Shown here one piece after another: positions 9,501-17,794 of a stretch of 64,000 nucleotides of DNA (positions are counted from its first letter, which is position 1; each line of letters begins with the position of its first letter). The stretch is from Tabrizicola sp. GTDB taxonomy: Bacteria; Pseudomonadota; Alphaproteobacteria; Rhodobacterales; Rhodobacteraceae. Where the stretch lies: positions 1 through 64,000 of the forward strand of contig NZ_JAEULO010000045.1 in assembly GCF_016793705.1 (NCBI RefSeq), given 5' to 3'. The position numbers and the translations under genes were made by a program. The notes beneath the pieces were generated by a model. The model did not search any database. It saw only the letters and a list, made by a program, of their open reading frames with translations, and had not been told where the DNA came from.

Positions 9501-9629
9501 GCGCTGGACGAAGCCGCGCGGGCCGAGGTGCTGGAACTGTTCCCCGAGCTTGCGGCCGATGCCACCGGCTTCCCGGCTGCGCGCCTCTCGCTCAAGGCGC
9601 ATGAAGCGAAGGTGCTGGTCTCAGGCTGA
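6510..9629 (+). CDS. Large RTX calcium-binding repeat protein with C-terminal Hint domain
   Basis: 1039 residues. Two blocks of glycine/aspartate nonapeptide repeats of the hemolysin type (GGxGNDxLY and variants) occupy about residues 20-365 and 570-770. Between them lies a non-repetitive domain (about 370-565, with many T/S/V/N residues) that may bind a ligand or carbohydrate. A linker leads to a Hint domain starting with C847 in CFTPGTQ and running to the C-terminus ([27 protein letters not shown]). RTX repeats fold on calcium after type I secretion; this is known for the family, but no type I exporter is encoded nearby. The start is supported by GGGGCAGGAC just upstream. The 3' end overlaps the converging nucleotidyltransferase gene by 9 bases. 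The role could be adhesion or a surface layer. Confidence 0.9.
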   Translation: MATLSGSGGNNSFIAGTPGYVDGADSILGNGGNDTIYSGADNDTVYGGTGNDLIDGGSEEDRLFGDAGNDRIYGGTGNDVIDGGDEVDTLYGDSGDDTIYGGSGRDTLYGGTGNDQIYGGANADALYGNDGSDTLFGGGDGGPGDDILYGGADFDYVSYSGVTGGVTVNLATGIASGGDGNQDLYEIEGVIGGSGADSITGNSVANWLEGADGADTINGGVGNDTLIGGEGADTLNGGVDNDILFGGNGADRLDGGSGADTLVGGAGADVLIGGVGIDTADYSASGAAVNVNINDGLTESGGDAQGDSLSGIENLVGSSGNDTLTGDNAANAIYGGDGADSITGLLGSDSISGGAGNDTINAGPDTVSGVTPSATNEFLDWTTGFYFDGQSLNSNFTQDTGTMNVTVNYVPGVGNEFSVETGAIYSPETVIGDNSGATLGRPGAGELTELSMNFAAESGSGMTNEVSNVLFRISDIDTGGFIDSVTILAYDELGNLVPVSITTTSTEISITGNTATATGNGTTQSQADGSILISITGPVSQIVIQYTDLGNADQVIVVSDVHFTTIPATPDTSDADTVSGGLGDDVIEAGLGADLLYGDEGRDVLYGEDGSDTLYGGIDNDTLYGGAGNDTLDAGDGNDVSYGDDGDDTIRFGTGNDTVYGGAGNDHIDDVFGTTLPGANLLYGGAGHDTIWAGGDADTLYGDAGNDVLNGEDGNDLLYGGTENDVLNGGTGNDLLYGGAGQDSVFGGDDRDHIFVNYTKPTNETIAGDSTQNDVLGSESVDGGSGAGTSSDNDTLTVDITGMGWARIDLVYDPLNSENGTITFFNGAGVQVGTLTFTDIENLVIVCFTPGTQILTGSGAIAVEALAPGDLVVTRDNGLQPLRWVGTRKLSYDELLARPELQPVRIGAGALAGAGPERSMLVSPQHRVLVEGARAEMYFGESEVLVPAKHLTGLAEITRALPVEGVTYVHILFDRHEIVQSDGIWTESFQPAERTLNALDEAARAEVLELFPELAADATGFPAARLSLKAHEAKVLVSG

Positions 9630-10241
9630 CGGGGCAGGGTGGTCCAGAAAGGCAGCCCAATCCTCCGGCGTGTCGAGGTCCAGGACGGCCATCCGATCGG
9701 GCAGGGGAACCAGCCGGACGCGATCCGCATGTCGCTTAAGAACCGAACGACCGCCTTCATCGCCGGCGATCCTCGCCAGATCGGGCCAGAGATCGCGCGG
9801 GATGATCGCGGGATGGCCCGGCGTGCCGTCGGCGCTCGCGCCGCGCCAGACCAGCTCCGGTTCGGCGCGGAAGCGCGAAATCAGGTCGGCGAGCGCCGCA
9901 GGAGTAAATCCCGGCATGTCGGCAGGCAGGATCATCAGGCCGTCCTGCGGTCCGGCATCGCATGCCGAAACCGCCGCCAGACCCCGGACGATCGAGCGCG
10001 ACATGCCCACCGCGGCATCCGGCACCTCGACAAGGGTCGCCGGGCATCCCTCCAACGCCGCGCGTCGTGCTTCGGACGCCGGGGGCAGGGTGACGACAAC
10101 CGGCGCGCCGGTCGCGAGCGCAGTCTCCGTCACCCGGCGCAGGATCGGCTGGCCCAGGACCTGCTGCACCAGCTTGTCGCGCCCCCGCATCCGCGAGGAG
10201 GCTCCAGCGGCCAGGACCAGGATATGCACGACCGGAGGCAT
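9621..10241 (-). CDS. MobA-like NTP transferase (molybdenum cofactor cytidylyltransferase type)
   Basis: 206 residues from the ATG at 10241. The N-terminus [20 protein letters not shown] is the nucleotide-binding LAAGxSxRMG/K signature of MobA/MocA/GlmU-type nucleotidyltransferases, and [10 protein letters not shown] near residue 105 is the metal-binding DMP motif. MocA adds CMP to molybdopterin for xanthine-dehydrogenase-family enzymes; no such enzyme is in the window, so the substrate is uncertain. It starts 44 bases after the stop of the dehydrogenase gene on the same strand and may be the last gene of that transcript. Confidence 0.85.
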   Translation of the reverse strand: MPPVVHILVLAAGASSRMRGRDKLVQQVLGQPILRRVTETALATGAPVVVTLPPASEARRAALEGCPATLVEVPDAAVGMSRSIVRGLAAVSACDAGPQDGLMILPADMPGFTPAALADLISRFRAEPELVWRGASADGTPGHPAIIPRDLWPDLARIAGDEGGRSVLKRHADRVRLVPLPDRMAVLDLDTPEDWAAFLDHPAPSA

Positions 10242-10285
10242 GACGTTATGGTCCGCCTGACCGGAGCCGCCTGTCAAGCGGCCCG

Positions 10286-12706
10286 TCAGGCCCGCATCCG
10301 CCCACCGTCGTCCCACAAGGGGGCCAGATGCACCCGCGCCGGGCGGCGTTCGCCAAGGATTTCCACCTCCAGCACCAGCCCGTCCTGCACCCGGTCGGCG
10401 GGGATGAACCCCTGCGCCACCGACTTGCCGGTCCAGTGGCTGTAGCCGCCCGAGGTGCACCAGCCGACCACCGCGCCGTCCAGCCAGATCGGCTCCCAGG
10501 CCACCACGTCGGCGTCTGTGGCATCCACGATAATCGACACCAGCCTGCGCTTCGGCCCCTCGGCCTTTTCCTTCAGCGCAGCGGGTTTGCCGATCCAGTC
10601 CGCAGGCTTGTTCCAGGCGATGAAGCGGTCGAGGCCGGTTTCGGCCGGCGTGTAGTCGGGCGAGAACTCGCGGCCCCAGGAGCCGAACCACTTGTCGAGC
10701 CGAAGCGACATCATTGCCCGCATCCCGAAGGGGCGAAGTCCAAGGTCCTTGCCCGCGGCCGACAGCACGTCCCACAGATGCCGCACCGACATGTGATCGG
10801 TGTAGATCTCGTAGCCGAGGTCGGCGGTATAGCTCACGCGCTGGACGATGCAGTTCGCCATGCCCACGGTCATCCGCTTCACGTCCATGAACTTGAACGC
10901 GGCGGCGCTGACATCCGACCGGGTGACGCGGGCCAGAAGCTCGCGCGCCTTGGGTCCGGCGATCTGGAAGCCGGAGCGGGAGTCCGAGACATTCTCGATA
11001 GTTACGCCCGGTTCTGCATGTTGCTCGAACCAGCGCTGATGCCAGCCTTGGGCGCCGTAGCTGGCGGTCAGCTGGAATTCGGTCTCGCTCAGGCAGGAGA
11101 CCGTGAAATCGCCGATGATTTTGCCGGACTCTGCCAGCATCGGCGTCAGCGACAGCCGTCCCGGTTGCGGGATGCGGCCGGCCATGATCCGGTCCAGCCA
11201 GGTCCGCGCGCCTGCACCCTTCACCAGGTACTTGCCGAAATTCTGCACCTCGTTGATGCCGACGCCCTCGCGCACCGCCATGACTTCCTGGCGCGTCGCC
11301 TCCCAGGCGTTCGAGCGTTTGAAAGTGGGCGTTTCATAGCGCGGCTCGCCCGGAAGCGCGTGGTAGTTCACCACTTCCAGCCCGTATTGCTGGCCCCAGA
11401 CCGCGTTCATGCCGTCGAAGACCTCATACATCGGCGTGGTGCGGAAGGGGCGGGCGGCGGGGCGCTCCTCGTTCGGATAGCTGACCGAGAAGCGCATCTG
11501 GTAGTTCTCGATCACCTTCGGCACGGTATAACCGGGCGAGGTCCAGGTGCCGAAGCGTGCCACGTCGAAGCCGCGCGGGTCGCGTTCGACCTCGCCATGG
11601 ATCATCCATTGCGCAAGGCTCAGCCCCATGCCGCCGCCCTGAGAGAAGCCCGCCATGACCGCGCAGGCCGACCAGTAGTTCTTCAAGCCCGGCACCGGCC
11701 CGATCAGCGGATTGCCATCCGGCGCGAAGGTGAAGGGGCCGTGGATCACCCGCTTGACGCCCGAGCGTTCCAGCACCGGGAAGCGGCGGTAGGCGAAGTT
11801 GACCGAGTCCTCGATCTTGTCGAACTGTTCGTTCAGCAGCTCATGGCCGAAATCCCAGGGCGTGCCGTCGACCGACCAGGGCTCGCAGGGTTTCTCATAG
11901 AACCCGATGCAAAGGCCCCGGCCCTCCTGCCGCAGATAGCTTTCGCCGCCGGGGTCCATCACATGCGGGAACTCGCGGCCTGATTTCAGGATGTCCATGA
12001 TTTCGGGGATGTCGTCGGTCACCAGATACTGGTGCGCCATCGGCAGAAGCGGCAGGTAGACCCCCGCCATCGCGCCGATTTCCCGCGCCCAAAGGCCGCC
12101 CGCGTTGACCAGATGCTCGCAATAGACGGTGCCCTTTTCGGTGACGACTTCCCAGCCGTCCTTCGTCGGGTTCGTCTCCAGCACGCGGTTGTGGAGCACG
12201 ATCTCCGCGCCCCCCATCCGCGCGGCCTTGGCATAGGCATGGGTGGTGCCCGAAGGGTCGAGGTGGCCGTCGAGCGGATCATATAGTCCGCCGAGGATGC
12301 CGTCGACGTTGACGAGGCCGTCGGTCAGCTTGCTGATCTCGGTCGGTGAAAGGATTTCAGTATCCAGCCCCATGTAGCGATGCTTGGCGCGTTCGGCCTT
12401 CAGCATCTCGAAGCGCGCCTCGTTGTCGGCCAGCGTCACCCCGCCGACATGGTGCAGCCCGCAGGACATGCCGGTGATCGCTTCCAGTTCCTTGTAAAGC
12501 CGGATCGTATAGCCCTGCAGGGCGGCCATGTTGGTGTCGCCGTTGATGGTGTGGAACCCGCCTGCCGCGTGCCAGGTCGATCCGCTTGTCAGCTCCGACC
12601 GTTCGATCAGCATGACATCGGACCAGCCGAGCTTCGTCAGGTGGTAAAGCACCGAGCAGCCGACGACGCCGCCGCCGATCACAACCACGCGCGCATGGGT
12701 CTTCAT
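10286..12706 (-). CDS. FAD-dependent oxidoreductase with GcvT domain (dimethylglycine/sarcosine dehydrogenase family)
   Basis: 806 residues, the usual length for this two-domain family. The N-terminal half is a DAO-type FAD domain with VVVIGGGVVGCSVL at 7-20 and SGSTWHAAG, the histidine region at which dimethylglycine and sarcosine dehydrogenases attach FAD covalently. The C-terminal half (from about 430) is the GcvT-like tetrahydrofolate-binding aminomethyltransferase fold (TADLGYEIYTDH; C-terminal ALLKEKAEGPKRRLVSI-like barrel). Such enzymes remove N-methyl groups from dimethylglycine, sarcosine or related amines and transfer the one-carbon unit to folate. It lies downstream of a LivFGHM-type transporter that may import the substrate. 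The exact substrate cannot be read from sequence. Confidence 0.88.
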   Translation of the reverse strand: MKTHARVVVIGGGVVGCSVLYHLTKLGWSDVMLIERSELTSGSTWHAAGGFHTINGDTNMAALQGYTIRLYKELEAITGMSCGLHHVGGVTLADNEARFEMLKAERAKHRYMGLDTEILSPTEISKLTDGLVNVDGILGGLYDPLDGHLDPSGTTHAYAKAARMGGAEIVLHNRVLETNPTKDGWEVVTEKGTVYCEHLVNAGGLWAREIGAMAGVYLPLLPMAHQYLVTDDIPEIMDILKSGREFPHVMDPGGESYLRQEGRGLCIGFYEKPCEPWSVDGTPWDFGHELLNEQFDKIEDSVNFAYRRFPVLERSGVKRVIHGPFTFAPDGNPLIGPVPGLKNYWSACAVMAGFSQGGGMGLSLAQWMIHGEVERDPRGFDVARFGTWTSPGYTVPKVIENYQMRFSVSYPNEERPAARPFRTTPMYEVFDGMNAVWGQQYGLEVVNYHALPGEPRYETPTFKRSNAWEATRQEVMAVREGVGINEVQNFGKYLVKGAGARTWLDRIMAGRIPQPGRLSLTPMLAESGKIIGDFTVSCLSETEFQLTASYGAQGWHQRWFEQHAEPGVTIENVSDSRSGFQIAGPKARELLARVTRSDVSAAAFKFMDVKRMTVGMANCIVQRVSYTADLGYEIYTDHMSVRHLWDVLSAAGKDLGLRPFGMRAMMSLRLDKWFGSWGREFSPDYTPAETGLDRFIAWNKPADWIGKPAALKEKAEGPKRRLVSIIVDATDADVVAWEPIWLDGAVVGWCTSGGYSHWTGKSVAQGFIPADRVQDGLVLEVEILGERRPARVHLAPLWDDGGRMRA

Positions 12707-12788
12707 TGCCAGTCTCCCCGTCTTGTCCGGTTTTGACGCACCATGGCGGGGCAGTGCCGGGAAGGCATGAGGATTTGCGACAAAGAAT

Positions 12789-12820
12789 GTCGCAGCCAGA
12801 CAGCGACCGCTGGCTGCGAC
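12789..12820 (-). terminator. Hairpin between the LivM-type permease and the dehydrogenase gene
   Basis: Perfect 11-bp arms (12789-12799 and 12810-12820) flank a 10-base loop, five bases beyond the permease stop codon on the minus strand, followed by ATTCTTTG. It looks like an intrinsic or partial terminator separating transporter and dehydrogenase expression. The T-run is weak, so read-through or an mRNA-stabilising role is possible. Confidence 0.55.
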
Positions 12821-12824
12821 GGGT

Positions 12825-14129
12825 CTACTTCTCCGGGATCAACCCGCGCGGGGCGAAGCGCATGACCAGAAGCAGCACGACGCCCAGCGTCAGCAGGCGC
12901 ATATGCGCTGCGGTGTCCTGAAGGTGGTCCTTCAGGTCGCCCGCAGGCAGGACACTGGTGATATGCTGCATCATCTGCGGCCCCAGGAACTCTACCGCCA
13001 GATAGAGCCAGCCGATCAGCAGCCCGCCGAGGATCGAGCCCCAGTTGTTGCCCGAGCCGCCGACGATCACCATCACCCAGATCAGGAAGGTGAAACGCAG
13101 CGGCAGGTAGGACGGGGGTGTCAGCTGCCCCTCCATCGAGGTCATCATCGCGCCCGCCAGGCCCACGACCGCCGAGCCGATGATGAAGATCTGCAGATGG
13201 CGGAATTTCACATCCTTGCCCATCGCCGCCGAAGAAATCTCGTTGTCGCGGATGGCGCGGACCATGCGGCCCCAGGGGCTGTTCAGCGCGCGTTCGCACC
13301 CCCAGACCAGAAGCACCAGGACCAGGCCGAACATCGTCGCGTAGAGGAGCTTGACGAAGATCGTCGAAGCGGTGACGGGGTCGAGGCCCATGGCCCGGAC
13401 CGGCTCCAGGAAGGCCGGATTGAATTGCAGGTCCACTTCCTTCGGAACAGGCCAGGGCCGCGGCAGGTCAATCAGGTTCTTCACCCCGCGCGCCAGCCAG
13501 TCCTCGTTGCGCATCACGGTGATGATGATCTCGGCGATGCCAAGCGTGGCGATCGCGAGGTAATCCTCGCGCAGGCCCAGGGCGATCTTGCCGATCACCC
13601 AGGCGGCGGCGGCGGCCATCAGTGCGCCCACCGGCCAGGCGATCAGCGAATTCAGACCCAGACCGCCGATGTTCCCGGCCTGGGCGGGGTTGTTCGCCTC
13701 GACCGCGACGACACCGGGGTCGAGGATGGCGCGGTAGATGAAGAAGAGCACGATCAGATACAGCGCCAGGGCCAGCGCCCGGCTCGCGCCCGGTTTGAGA
13801 CGGCGGTAAAGCCAGACCGCCAGGGCAATCCCGACGGCGGCAAAGAGCAGCGCGCCCAGGATGCGCGGTCCACCCGCCGCCCAGCCCTCGGGCACGGGCT
13901 TGGCCGAGACCAGCACCACCGCCAGCCCGCCAAGCGCCACCGAGCCGACGATGCCGGTGGAGAAGAGACCCGCATAGCCCCACTGGATGTTCACCCCGAT
14001 CGCCATGATGCAGGACAAGAGCGCCAGGTTCAGGATGTTCAGCGACAGGTTCCAGCTTTGCAGCACCCCGGTCAGGATGAACAAGAGGGCCACGCCCGCG
14101 AAGAGAAGCACGTTGCGATAGGGAGCCAT
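12825..14129 (-). CDS. Branched-chain amino acid-type ABC transporter permease (LivM-like)
   Basis: 434 residues from the ATG at 14129, preceded by GGAGG nine bases upstream inside the end of the preceding permease gene. A multi-spanning membrane protein, with about ten hydrophobic helices. It contains the LivM signature region (LREDYLAIATLGIAEIII and the GRMVRAIRDNEISSAAMGKD cytoplasmic loop, the contact site for the ATPase). It is longer than E. coli-type LivM core proteins because of an extended N-terminal third with an inserted loop around residues 75-160. It forms the membrane channel with the LivH-like partner encoded immediately upstream (1-base gap). Confidence 0.9.
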   Translation of the reverse strand: MAPYRNVLLFAGVALLFILTGVLQSWNLSLNILNLALLSCIMAIGVNIQWGYAGLFSTGIVGSVALGGLAVVLVSAKPVPEGWAAGGPRILGALLFAAVGIALAVWLYRRLKPGASRALALALYLIVLFFIYRAILDPGVVAVEANNPAQAGNIGGLGLNSLIAWPVGALMAAAAAWVIGKIALGLREDYLAIATLGIAEIIITVMRNEDWLARGVKNLIDLPRPWPVPKEVDLQFNPAFLEPVRAMGLDPVTASTIFVKLLYATMFGLVLVLLVWGCERALNSPWGRMVRAIRDNEISSAAMGKDVKFRHLQIFIIGSAVVGLAGAMMTSMEGQLTPPSYLPLRFTFLIWVMVIVGGSGNNWGSILGGLLIGWLYLAVEFLGPQMMQHITSVLPAGDLKDHLQDTAAHMRLLTLGVVLLLVMRFAPRGLIPEK

Positions 14130-14130
14130 G

Positions 14131-15135
14131 TCACTTGCCTCCAAAGATGCCCTGCGGGCGGAACAACAGGACCATGATCAGGATGGTGAAGCTTACAGCG
14201 ACCTTGTAGTCGGTCGACAGCGCCTGGTAGAGCCCGTCGCCCAGCCAGTCCGCCGGGACCAGATAGCCCAGTATCTTCTTCCAGGCGCTGGTGATGATCA
14301 GCTCCGAGAAGGCCACGATGAAGCTGCCGATCACCGCACCCAGGGGTGAGCCGAGCCCGCCCACGACGGCTGCGGCGAACATCGGCATGAGCAGGCTGAA
14401 ATAGACGATCCCGCGATAGGACTTGTCGAGCCCGTAAAGCGATCCGGCGATGCAGGCCAGCGCGCCGGCGATGATCCAGGTGATCGTCACCACGCGTTCC
14501 GGGTTGATGCCGGACAGCAGCGCCAGATCCTCGTTGTCGGCATAGGCCCGCATCGACTTGCCGGTGCGGGTCCTTTGCAGGAACCAGAACAGAAGCGCGC
14601 AGCAGACCACGGCTGCGACGACCGAGATCGCCTGCGTGGTCTTGATCGCCAGCGGTTCCGCCAGCCCGGTCCAGGCCTTGAAGTCCTGCGGGTTGAGCAT
14701 CATCCGCGCGCCATCGGTAAAGTTCTGTTCCGAGGTGCCGATGATCATCCGGACGAGGCCGTTCATGACGAACATCACCCCGGTCGATACGATGACCACG
14801 ATGATCGGCTTGGCCCTTTGCCTGCGGTAGAAACGGTAGACCACCCGGTCGGTCGCCAGCACCATGGCGATGGTGACGAGGATGCCGAGCGGCAGCGCCA
14901 GAAGCGCTGTGGGCAGCGGGCCTGCGGTGATCCCCATCGACTGGAACCACCAGGTGAAGAGGATCACGAAGGCGGTCCCGAAGGCCATCGTGTCGCCATG
15001 CGCGAAGTTGGAAAAGCGCAGGACGCTGAAGATCAGCGTGATGCCAAGCGCCCCCAGCGCCAGCTGGCTGCCATAGGCGAGACCCGGCACGACGATGAAG
15101 TTCAGAAAGGCAGTAAGCGCGTTGAGGATGTCCAT
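14131..15135 (-). CDS. Branched-chain amino acid-type ABC transporter permease (LivH-like)
   Basis: 334 residues. LivH-type permease with about eight to nine helices. The family features GALGITLIFSVLRFSNFAHGD near residues 28-48 and the cytoplasmic coupling loop GKSMRAYADNEDLALLSGIN are visible. Its stop is one base before the next permease start, so the two are translationally linked. Such permeases pair with a periplasmic binding protein and two ATPases to import branched-chain amino acids, amides, urea or betaine-type compounds; the substrate here is not determined. Confidence 0.92.
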   Translation of the reverse strand: MDILNALTAFLNFIVVPGLAYGSQLALGALGITLIFSVLRFSNFAHGDTMAFGTAFVILFTWWFQSMGITAGPLPTALLALPLGILVTIAMVLATDRVVYRFYRRQRAKPIIVVIVSTGVMFVMNGLVRMIIGTSEQNFTDGARMMLNPQDFKAWTGLAEPLAIKTTQAISVVAAVVCCALLFWFLQRTRTGKSMRAYADNEDLALLSGINPERVVTITWIIAGALACIAGSLYGLDKSYRGIVYFSLLMPMFAAAVVGGLGSPLGAVIGSFIVAFSELIITSAWKKILGYLVPADWLGDGLYQALSTDYKVAVSFTILIMVLLFRPQGIFGGK

Positions 15136-15171
15136 CGGGTCACGAAAGTCCAGTGAGGATAGGGGAAGGGA

Positions 15172-15534
15172 TCAGCCGCCGTCGCCAGCGCAATTGCCCG
15201 AGCCGGTGATCGCCACCGCGCCCTGGCCATAGGCGTGGGCGGTGAACAGGAACTCGCCCGACGGGAATATGCTGACCAGGCCTGACATGCCGTTCTGCGG
15301 CGGCAGGACGATGGAGACCTCGCCGCCTGCGTCCATCGTGGTCGTCAGATAGCCTTCCCAGGCCTGACCATCGGTGCTGACCCGCCAGACATCGCCCGCT
15401 TCCTCGATCAGGAAGGGGCCGCCGGCATAGGCCTCGCAGGTGCCGCCGCCGCATTGCTGGGTGGCGGTGCATTCGTATCCGGCGAAGGCCGGGGCAGGGA
15501 GAAGGGCCAGAAGGGCCAGAGTGGCGGGTTTCAT
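15172..15534 (-). CDS. Small exported protein of unknown function inside the ABC transporter cluster
   Basis: 120 residues with a clear signal peptide (MKPATLALLALLPAPAFA, cleaved before GYEC). The mature part has four cysteines (including ECTATQQCGGGTC and a terminal NCAG) suggesting disulfides in the periplasm, and is otherwise beta-rich. I do not recognise a family. It sits between the LivF-type ATPase gene (2 bases upstream) and the LivH-type permease gene, in the same direction, so it is almost certainly cotranscribed with the transporter. Confidence 0.75.
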   Translation of the reverse strand: MKPATLALLALLPAPAFAGYECTATQQCGGGTCEAYAGGPFLIEEAGDVWRVSTDGQAWEGYLTTTMDAGGEVSIVLPPQNGMSGLVSIFPSGEFLFTAHAYGQGAVAITGSGNCAGDGG

Positions 15535-15536
15535 CG

Positions 15537-16250
15537 TCAGCCTCCAAGGAATGATCTGCGGACGTCCGGGTCGGCCAGGAGCGCGGCACCGGTGTCGGTG
15601 TAACGGTTGCCGCCCTGGACCAGGACAAAGCCCTTGTCAGCGATCTCCAGCGCCTGGCGGGCGTTCTGTTCCACCATCAGGATGGAAATCCCGCTGCGGG
15701 CAATCTCGATGATGCGGTCGAACAACTCGTCCATCACGATGGGGCTGACCCCCGCAGTCGGCTCGTCCAGCATCAGCACCTTCGGCTGGGTCATCAGCGC
15801 GCGCCCCACGGCGACCTGCTGGCGCTGGCCGCCCGAAAGCTCCCCCGCCTTCTGGTAGCGCTTCTCGCGCAGGATCGGGAACAGCCCGTAGATCTGCTCC
15901 ATCGTGTCGCGGATCTTGTCATCCTCGCGGATGAAGGCGCCCATCTCCAGGTTTTCCTCCACCGTCATGCCGGTGAAGATGTTGTGCGTCTGCGGCACGA
16001 AGCCCATGCCCTTGCGCACGCGCGCCTGCGGGGTCAGGCCGGTGATGTCCTCGCCGTTCAGCCGCACCGACCCCTGCCGCAGCTTCAGCATCCCGAAGAC
16101 CGCCTTCATCGCGGTGGATTTGCCCGCGCCGTTCGGCCCGACGATCACCGCGATCTCCCCGGGCTCGACCGCGAGCGTGCAGTCATGCAGGATGTCGACC
16201 GCGCCGTAGCCGCCGGTCATGTTTTCGCCAATCAGGAAGGGTGCGCTCAT
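15537..16250 (-). CDS. Branched-chain amino acid-type ABC transporter ATP-binding protein (LivF-like)
   Basis: 237 residues from the ATG at 16250; the frame extends upstream without homology. It has a Walker A GPNGAGKST, the ABC signature LSGGQRQQVAVGRALM, and a Walker B VLMLDEPTAGVSP followed by the switch region MVEQNARQAL. The short length without a C-terminal extension and the NIFTGMTVEENLEMGAF region are typical of LivF. It energises import by the two permeases together with the LivG-like partner. Confidence 0.93.
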   Translation of the reverse strand: MSAPFLIGENMTGGYGAVDILHDCTLAVEPGEIAVIVGPNGAGKSTAMKAVFGMLKLRQGSVRLNGEDITGLTPQARVRKGMGFVPQTHNIFTGMTVEENLEMGAFIREDDKIRDTMEQIYGLFPILREKRYQKAGELSGGQRQQVAVGRALMTQPKVLMLDEPTAGVSPIVMDELFDRIIEIARSGISILMVEQNARQALEIADKGFVLVQGGNRYTDTGAALLADPDVRRSFLGG

Positions 16251-16290
16251 TCGGAAAAGTCCAGTTGCAGGTCGGGCGAGTCTGCCGGGG

Positions 16291-16893
16291 TCATTCGACA
16301 AGCTTCGTGTTGGCAAGGAACTCGGCATGATACCCGACATGCTGCGAGGAGTATTCCTTGCCGATGGCGTAGGTCATGATCTGCATGACACGTTTCGGCT
16401 CGACAAAGACCGAGTTGGCGAAGACAACGTCGAGGCCGTTGATCTTCACCGTGTAGACGACCGTGTCGCCCGCCAGCCGACCCAGCGTAACGGGCGTCAC
16501 ATCCAGCACTTCCGGCGTGTTGCCGGTCGCCATCTGTGCGTTGTCCAGAACGACCTGACGCATGAAGTCCGGCGTCAATCCGTCATCGCTTCCGAGATCT
16601 TCGATGAGGTACTGCGCATAGTGCCGGGCGTCGATCCGGTAGGCGGCGTTGATCTCGGCGCTGGCGGGCGCCGTTTTGCTCCAGCCGAGCGAGCCGCCAC
16701 AGAACTGCACCGTCGGCGTCACATCTCCGCAGGCCGTCTGCACCGAGGTTCCGGCGTCGGCGTATTTCCACGTACCATCATCGAAGAGGGTGACGGTCTT
16801 GCCGCCAACCACTGCCTTGCCGACGGCAGACTGGGCCAGCGCGAAACCCGGCACGGCCAGACTGACGATCAGCACGAGAAGGGTCGGTTTCAC
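16291..16893 (-). CDS. Exported protein of unknown function inside the ABC transporter cluster
   Basis: 200 residues, started at the GTG at 16893. GGAGG lies upstream and the GTGA overlaps the stop of the LivG-like gene by four bases, which indicates translational coupling. A signal peptide (ending ALA/QSAVG near residue 20) precedes a short region, KTVTLFDDGTWKYAD, resembling the beta-hairpin found in many small periplasmic SH3-like proteins. A larger C-terminal domain without recognised motifs follows. Its fixed place between the two ATPase genes suggests a role tied to transport or substrate sensing in the periplasm, but that is inference. Confidence 0.75.
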   Translation of the reverse strand: MKPTLLVLIVSLAVPGFALAQSAVGKAVVGGKTVTLFDDGTWKYADAGTSVQTACGDVTPTVQFCGGSLGWSKTAPASAEINAAYRIDARHYAQYLIEDLGSDDGLTPDFMRQVVLDNAQMATGNTPEVLDVTPVTLGRLAGDTVVYTVKINGLDVVFANSVFVEPKRVMQIMTYAIGKEYSSQHVGYHAEFLANTKLVE

Positions 16894-17675
16894 GCCGCGC
16901 CCTCCTTCAGCTTGTTCTTCAACCCCCGGCCCAGATAGGCCTCGATCACCCGCTCGTCGTTCTTGACCTCGTCCACAGTGCCCTCGGCCAGAACCTTGCC
17001 CTCGGCCATGCAGATCACCGGGTTGCACATGCGGCCGATGAAATCCATGTCATGCTCGATGACGCAGAAGGTATAGCCGCGCTCCTTGTTCAGCCGCACG
17101 ATGGCGTCGCCGATGGTGTTGAGAAGCGTCCGGTTCACCCCGGCGCCGACCTCGTCCAGGAAGACGATCTTGGCGTCGACCATCATCGTGCGGCCAAGCT
17201 CCACCAGTTTCTTCTGCCCGCCCGAGATCATCCCGGCCTTCTGGTCCGCGATATGGCTGATTGTCAGGAACTCCAGCACCTCGTCGGCCTTCTGGCGGAT
17301 GCGCTCCTCTTCCTCGGCCACCTGACCCCGCGAGAAGAGCGCGTTCCAGAGCTTCTCGCCGGTCTGGCGTGGCGGGACCATCATCAGGTTCTCGCGCACG
17401 GTCATCGAGCCGAACTCATGGGCGATCTGGAAGGTGCGCAAGAGACCCTTGTCGAAAAGCTTGTGCGGCGGCAGGCCGGTGATTTCTTCGCCGTCCATGA
17501 ACACATGGCCGCTCGTCGCCTCGTAGCGACCGGCGATCACGTTGAAAAGCGTGGTCTTTCCGGCACCGTTCGGGCCGATCAGCCCGGTGATCGAGCCGGT
17601 CCTGATCTCCAGCGACGCGCCATCGACGGCGTGAAACCCGCCGAAATGCTTGTGCAGATTCTCGACCCTGATCAT
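16890..17675 (-). CDS. Branched-chain amino acid-type ABC transporter ATP-binding protein (LivG-like)
   Basis: 261 residues from the ATG at 17675 (GGGGAAGAC upstream). It has a Walker A GPNGAGKTT at 34-42, the signature ISGGQKKLVELGRTMM and a Walker B IVFLDEVGAGVN. In this last motif the usual DEP is DEV, a variation commonly seen in LivG-type proteins. The switch histidine is in CVIEHDMDFIG. The C-terminal segment VIEAYLGRGLKNK is typical of LivG. It heterodimerises with the LivF-like ATPase to drive the permease pair. Confidence 0.93.
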   Translation of the reverse strand: MIRVENLHKHFGGFHAVDGASLEIRTGSITGLIGPNGAGKTTLFNVIAGRYEATSGHVFMDGEEITGLPPHKLFDKGLLRTFQIAHEFGSMTVRENLMMVPPRQTGEKLWNALFSRGQVAEEEERIRQKADEVLEFLTISHIADQKAGMISGGQKKLVELGRTMMVDAKIVFLDEVGAGVNRTLLNTIGDAIVRLNKERGYTFCVIEHDMDFIGRMCNPVICMAEGKVLAEGTVDEVKNDERVIEAYLGRGLKNKLKEGAA

Positions 17676-17740
17676 GTCTTCCCCTGTCGCAGCCCTTCCT
17701 CTGTCCCGGTTCACCAAGGCGGGGGGCCTTTTGTTTGTGC

Positions 17741-17769
17741 CACGGCCCGGGGTCATCGCCCGGGCCGTG
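17741..17769 (-). terminator. Intercistronic hairpin between the binding protein gene and the LivG-type ATPase gene
   Basis: Perfect 11-bp GC-rich arms (17741-17751 and 17759-17769) with a 7-base loop lie 26 bases after the binding-protein stop on the minus strand. No T-run follows. A stable stem here commonly lets a highly expressed first cistron accumulate over the downstream membrane genes by protecting its mRNA or by partial termination. Confidence 0.55.
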
Positions 17770-17794
17770 CTGTTTCATCGGTTCCGTTGAAGGA

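Noticed and set aside
6477-9602. 1041-codon open frame antisense to the RTX-Hint gene
   Set aside because: It is a shadow of the GC-rich repeat codons: composition is repetitive V/D/A/R text, it lacks domains, and the sense strand has a clear RTX-Hint protein with a ribosome-binding site.
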